From: Phoronis ovalis | Lineage: Eukaryota; Phoronida; Phoronidae | DNA length: 11,284 nucleotides | Reading direction: 5' to 3' | Assembly (NCBI GenBank): GCA_028565635.1 | Contig: JAOXYB010042837.1 | Location: 1-11,284 of the forward strand | In this document: piece after piece, positions 7,868-11,284 of the stretch | Layout: every line of letters starts with the position of its first letter | Position numbering within the stretch: the stretch's first letter is position 1 | Translations under genes and position numbers: made by a program | The notes under the pieces: generated by a model | What the model was told of the DNA's origin: nothing | What the model saw: the letters and a program-made list of their open reading frames with translations, nothing else | Database searches by the model: none

Positions 7868-9115
7868 TTAACCAGTTCTTTGCGTGGAAGTTGGTATAAA
7901 AATTACAGGTGGATTTGCGCTATGGTGAAATTTGTTGATATGTTTTTCTAGATTAAGGGAATTAGGGAAACTTTCTGCGCAGTACTTACAGTCGAACAAC
8001 TTGCTCTCTGCATGAAGAAGTTGACAATGTTTTTCAAACAATATATCGTTTGGGAATGTAATATTGCACTGGGGGCACCGATAATTGTCGGGGCCACTAT
8101 CAGATGATAACGAAATACTGAGATTCGGAGTTTTCGAGGCAGGTGAGATAGGCCGTACAGCATCGTGTTTGCTCTGGTGTTTCCGTAAATAAGCTTGCCT
8201 TTTGAATTTACGTCCACAGGTTTCGCATTCGTATTTTGCAAACCCCACCGGGGATGCTCTTTGGTTTTCTTCGTTCGTACCTTTGCTCGGTAATATTGGA
8301 CGCGTGTTGCTAGGTTTATTTCCAGCTGGACGTGGCTTATGCCAACGCCGATGAGATGCCAAGTTTGCGGGGCAGTTGAAAACTTTATCGCATTCAGGAC
8401 AGCGGTATTCGACATAAACAATACGAGAACATCGATGCTGGGCGAGTTGGAATGCATCTTCGTGATATTCTTTACAAAGCATACACACGTAATCGCCAAT
8501 CTTATTATCTATTTTCTCTAATTCAGCTCGAGCTTCGGGTGATATGTCAACCCAATTTAAACTACTATCGATATCACCGCTAACGTGTCCCTCATCATCA
8601 CTATCACAACTTAGAGGACGAATAACTGTTCCTGACACAGGAGAGGTTAAATCTTGAACCTCATCAAAGTTTAATTTACGAGCAGCCTTTGGCTTTTTCG
8701 ACGACCGTGATTTTTGATTTTCACTTGGTTCGTTGTGTTGTCTTTTCTTCGGACTAGAAGGCGCAGATTGTTGATTGTCCGTGTTTTTCAAAGTTTGTAA
8801 AGGTGAACATAAAGTCAAGCGACCAAAGTTTGTAAAAAAAGGTGTACCGTAAACTGGCGAAATCGTGGTTGATTTCGGCGATGATGGTGACGAACAACCG
8901 GATGATTCTCCGTCAAATACATTGTCGCGGAATGTTAAACTGGTCGGACTGTGACCATATCCTGAATCCGGTGATCCGAGGTTCTTATAAACGGAATAGT
9001 CATTTTCACATCCATTCTCCGCCACAATACAGGGAGCAGCTTCTTCGGAATTGTTCCTTTGGCGATATGAATAAGGAAAATAATCTCTGCGCTTGACTAG
9101 AAAACCTCGTGGCAT
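7868..9115 (-). CDS. INSM1: INSM1 / Nerfin-1-type SNAG zinc-finger transcriptional repressor, intronless
   Basis: A 415-residue nuclear zinc-finger protein of the insulinoma-associated (INSM) / nerfin-1 / egl-46 family, which promotes neuronal and neuroendocrine differentiation by repressing transcription. It opens with MPRGFLVKR, the SNAG motif that recruits LSD1/CoREST-type complexes, followed by an SYRQR segment like vertebrate INSM1. Residues 45-125 are Ser/Pro-rich. Basic clusters at 123-126 and 137-147 suit nuclear localisation. KAARKLNFDE...SPVSG at 144-162 resembles the family's conserved pre-finger motif. Fingers: C211/C214/H227/C229 (atypical, as in INSM1), C239/C242/H255/H259 followed by KPRP, C297/C300/H313/H317, C347/C350/H363/H368 and C376/C379/H392/H397. 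It is shorter than human INSM1 (about 510 aa), mainly in the linker. The start is firm: SNAG must be N-terminal, the ATG has A at -3, and an in-frame TAG lies 27 nt upstream (9140-9142). The stop is TAA. No intron is needed, as for vertebrate INSM1. G+C is in the mid-40s percent, above the flanks. Confidence 0.96.
   Translation of the reverse strand: MPRGFLVKRRDYFPYSYRQRNNSEEAAPCIVAENGCENDYSVYKNLGSPDSGYGHSPTSLTFRDNVFDGESSGCSSPSSPKSTTISPVYGTPFFTNFGRLTLCSPLQTLKNTDNQQSAPSSPKKRQHNEPSENQKSRSSKKPKAARKLNFDEVQDLTSPVSGTVIRPLSCDSDDEGHVSGDIDSSLNWVDISPEARAELEKIDNKIGDYVCMLCKEYHEDAFQLAQHRCSRIVYVEYRCPECDKVFNCPANLASHRRWHKPRPAGNKPSNTRPILPSKGTNEENQRASPVGFAKYECETCGRKFKRQAYLRKHQSKHDAVRPISPASKTPNLSISLSSDSGPDNYRCPQCNITFPNDILFEKHCQLLHAESKLFDCKYCAESFPNSLNLEKHINKFHHSANPPVIFIPTSTQRTG
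7925..8491 (-). other. Zinc-finger DNA-binding region (five fingers)
   Basis: This part of the CDS encodes residues 209-397. Fingers 1 and 2 are nearly contiguous and carry the family signature words LAQHRCSRIV and ANLASHRRWHKPRP. A polar linker of about 37 residues (260-296) leads to finger 3, a Ser-rich linker of about 29 residues (318-346) to finger 4, and fingers 4 and 5 are close together. All metal ligands of fingers 2-5 are intact. Finger 1 has H-x-C rather than the usual H-x3-5-H spacing, which I recall as normal for INSM1. Confidence 0.9.
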
Positions 9116-9367
9116 GATGCTGATTAAATGTATATTGTCCTATCGATCGTTCTAATCAAAATTGTATAATTATTTGTAACAGCAGTTTTATAAAATGTAT
9201 GTTTCATCAAATTTTCCAATCTGTTTCCTTTGCAATTAAATAAAATACGATAAGATGCAATTTCTTCAAATCAAATTCAGAAATTGTTAAATTTATCAGC
9301 TAGGCACATAGTGACAATTACGTGTCTGCCTTCGAGGTTAGCTATCGTGTGGTTCTTGACATACTAT
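9116..9367 (-). other. Probable 5'UTR
   Basis: This is the interval between the predicted initiator and the ATG, about 250 nt. It holds no long upstream reading frame in frame with the CDS; a TAG at 9140-9142 closes that frame. The start context reads GCATC-ATG-CC in mRNA sense, with A at -3. The extent depends on the TATA/Inr prediction and an unseen upstream intron cannot be excluded, although vertebrate INSM1 transcripts are intronless. Confidence 0.45.
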
Positions 9368-9398
9368 GAGAAATTCTCATGCTTTATCGCAATTTATA
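9363..9398 (-). promoter_or_regulatory. Candidate core promoter: TATA box plus initiator
   Basis: On the - strand TATAAATT starts at 9398, and an initiator-like TCATAGT places its A (+1) at 9367, exactly 31 bp downstream, which is the canonical TATA-to-start distance. The pair sits about 250 bp upstream of the ATG and just downstream of a dense cluster of transcription factor motifs. AT-rich DNA yields chance TATA words, but spacing, orientation and position all agree. Confidence 0.5.
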
Positions 9399-9447
9399 CC
9401 TGACATTTTATTGTTAGAAGAAACCTGCTGGCTTATTAACTATGCAA

Positions 9448-9531
9448 GCCCCGCCTCCGCCACGTGCCATTCTTTGTTTAGATTTACAAGACCCGTGACT
9501 CAGCTGCCGATCATTGTCATTGTGTGTTTAT
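9448..9531 (-). promoter_or_regulatory. Proximal promoter motif cluster (GC box, E-boxes, AP-1/Maf, Sox, forkhead)
   Basis: Within 85 bp, 80-165 bp upstream of the predicted start, lie several sites. They are a GC box GCCCCGCCTC (9448-9457, Sp/KLF type), E-box CACGTG (9461-9466), and AP-1/Maf-type TGACTCA (9496-9502) overlapping E-box CAGCTG (9501-9506). Two CATTGT Sox-type words follow in direct repeat (9512-9517, 9518-9523), then forkhead-type TGTTTAT (9525-9531). The segment is G+C-richer than its surroundings. Vertebrate INSM1 is known to be activated by neurogenic bHLH factors (NEUROG3, NEUROD1) through proximal E-boxes, so CAGCTG is the most meaningful site. Binding is inferred. Confidence 0.5.
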
Positions 9532-10970
9532 TCTAAAAATTAATTCATCGATGACAATGTTTTCGGATGTAGAACTTAAATTCCATTGAAAAATTGAAAT
9601 TACTATATCCACAACTAAAGGTTAACAATAAATGTATTTTCCACAACTAAAAGTTAACAATAAGTATTTTAATTTGTTTTAACAGCATATAAGAATATTA
9701 TTAAAATGTACTGTCCCTGTTATTTGTTTTGCTTAGAGATAGATACCTGCATCTTTTAAATCTAATGTGAATTTGTATATGGATAAATTCATATTTTGAA
9801 CGTTTGCCATGTTTTGCTCTAAAATGCAAATCAATTTAGTAATTACTTTGTTATATTAAACGTGTTCTTGTAACTTCTATTTATGTTCAACCTATATTGG
9901 ATTTCTCAACAAATTCTTGCCACGAGCTGTTGTATGAAAAACAAACATTTGACAGAGCAGTAGATAATTTACTCACAGTCTTAAGGTATACACTTCATTA
10001 ACGATCTTTTATTAAAACACCGTAAAACAAAACAAATACTACCACAAAGGAATATAAATCTGGAATACCTCTTTAATTGTGTACAGGCATATAAATTATA
10101 GGATAATAATAAAATTATAATTTCTATACTGAAATTATTTTAGATAGATGCTTAGATTTATTAAATTTCATTAAGCAAAATAAAATGTATGATGAGCGAC
10201 TGTTATTCAAATTAATGATTGTAATCGGATCATGTGTGAAATTTTTGTGGATTATTTTAACCGTATGAGCATTAAAATTGATCACATGCAACAAATGTGT
10301 ATAGCACTGCTATCGATAATTAAGCGTGTGCTGAGATATTTAAAATATCGACTTTTCATATTCAGCAATAGAACAAAAACAAGAAATAGCAAAATAAAGA
10401 AATTATAGGAAAATCTAAAAATATGAAAAATTGTCTTTTTAACTCAGAACATAATTAAAAATATCAGGGCGGATCCAAAATTACTTGAATATTTGCCTGT
10501 TTAACATTTAAGTGGATGAGGGCTAGTAGTTGATTATGAGTTTCAACTTGATTTTCTGTTCATTCGCACTAAAGAGATGTCTGCTGTGTTTAGTGGGTCA
10601 TTAAACTGAGCGTACACAGGTCCTACAAAGGGGTCTACACATGCCCACATTAAAGTTTGAATGCTTATTAAAATACAGCTGCTTCATCCATTGTCCCAGA
10701 GTGCACACTTATAACGATCAAGATGACACGGGACAAATTGTTAAAAGAAAGTTTCTGTATGGTTATATGTGTTTGACCAGTAAGTAGCCAGTCCTTTCGA
10801 TCAATGCAGCAGTTCTGAATCTGCAAACAGGAATTTATATAAATTAGCACAACATTTGCAAAATTATCGAATTGTCAGTTCAGGAATGTTGTCTCAAAAT
10901 TAGCGAGTATTTATTAAAAGTGAAATCTTGTCTGCATAACAGATAATACATGTGCCGCCCAGCCCTCTCA
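9532..10970. other. AT-rich upstream flank, no gene recognised
   Basis: Apart from the 32-bp duplication at 9609-9671 and a small AT hairpin (GATATTT at 10335-10341 with AAATATC at 10343-10349), I see no organised structure. Reading frames are all about 60 codons or less and unrecognised. Distal enhancers of the INSM-type gene could lie here, but no dense motif cluster comparable to 9448-9531 is evident. Confidence 0.55.
9609..9671 (+). repeat. 32-bp tandem duplication, two copies
   Basis: Copy one (9609-9640) and copy two (9641-9671) share CCACAACTAAA, then RGTTAACAATAA, then GTATTTT. They differ by one G/A substitution, one single-base deletion and the final base. Each copy contains the palindrome GTTAAC. 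It lies about 240 bp upstream of the predicted transcription start and could simply be a slippage duplication. Confidence 0.8.
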
Positions 10971-11284
10971 TTTACCACAGGGTGTTTTCACTTCTCAAAA
11001 CCTTTTTTACTATACAGGATATATTTAAACAAAAAAATTCGTTTACCACAGGGTATATTTCTTGGAACAGCCGCGGTTTACGACAGGTATGAAATATTGA
11101 GCTCCATACATTTTCATATATTTATTTACCACAGGGTATATATAATTTACAAGTGAATTTTCCACAAGGCATCCATTTGCTGACAGTTATTTACAACAAG
11201 GTATACCTTTCGTGTTCTTTTATTTACGATAGGGTATATTTTTAGGTGATCCTTATTTACGACAGGGTATATTTTTAGGTGATC
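10971..11284 (+). repeat. Decaying 33-36 bp minisatellite running off the right edge
   Basis: A core word TTTAC-nACAGGGTATATTT recurs with starts at 10971, 11006, 11042, 11077, 11125, 11158, 11190, 11223 and 11256, giving steps of 35, 36, 35, 48, 33, 32, 33 and 33 bp. The last two units (11219-11251 and 11252-11284) differ by only two bases and both end in TTTTTAGGTGATC. The leftward units keep only the core. The single 48-bp step suggests an insertion or a fused partial unit. The array is cut by the window end and most likely continues. No coding function is apparent. Confidence 0.85.

Noticed and set aside
7948-8499. A 183-codon open frame on the - strand, overlapping the INSM-type CDS in another frame.
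   Set aside because: It lies wholly inside the CDS, its translation resembles no family, and no initiation context or separate promoter supports it. Codon bias of the real frame can keep a shifted frame open; I treat it as a shadow, although its length is above average.
1-11284. Search for CRISPR arrays, defence or toxin systems, operons, tRNA or rRNA genes.
   Set aside because: No short regular direct repeats with unique spacers, no prokaryotic gene clustering, no tRNA A/B-box or T-loop pattern and no rRNA words; the sequence is animal-like throughout. The right-edge periodic repeat is a minisatellite because its spacers are themselves related.

Overview
The window looks like animal (metazoan) nuclear DNA. 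It is AT-rich, mostly non-coding and scattered with short decayed repeats, and it holds one intact eukaryotic gene with TATA/Inr-like promoter motifs and AATAAA poly(A) signals. Nothing suggests bacterial, phage or organellar DNA. The gene product most resembles the bilaterian INSM/Nerfin family. An invertebrate, perhaps a lophotrochozoan such as a mollusc, is my guess from genome texture and protein style; the sequence does not prove the taxon.

Layout. Positions 1-1330 are AT-rich DNA with no gene I can support. A non-autonomous MITE-like element of about 183 bp with 35-bp imperfect terminal inverted repeats lies at 1337-1519. Positions 1521-5424 are again non-coding, with a perfect homeodomain-type palindrome at 3995-4010. 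A G+C-richer island of repetitive or insertion-like character spans about 5425-6030. Next come two facing poly(A) signals at 6044-6083. The only convincing gene, a single-exon minus-strand INSM1/nerfin-1 homologue (415 aa), lies at 7868-9115. Its probable 3'UTR runs leftwards to about 6060. Its 5'UTR and promoter lie to the right, with an Inr at about 9367, a TATA box at 9391-9398 and a cluster of transcription factor motifs at 9448-9531. The right flank is AT-rich, with a 32-bp duplication at 9609-9671. From 10971 to the right edge there is a decaying 33-36 bp minisatellite that gets cleaner toward the edge and probably continues beyond it.

How it fits together. The protein has an N-terminal SNAG repressor motif, a basic nuclear-localisation region, the family's conserved pre-zinc-finger motif and five zinc fingers. 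This is the build of a neurogenic/neuroendocrine transcriptional repressor. The most striking signal is in the probable 3'UTR. The miR-92-family seed complement occurs four times as a 7-mer or better (three are full 8-mers), and once more inside the CDS. I saw no other copy of the 7-mer on either strand of the window. Single seed matches to miR-279 (a known repressor of Drosophila nerfin-1) and miR-124, and an AU-rich nonamer, lie in the same UTR. This suggests a gene under dense post-transcriptional control, with two poly(A) sites that would include or exclude most of the miRNA sites.
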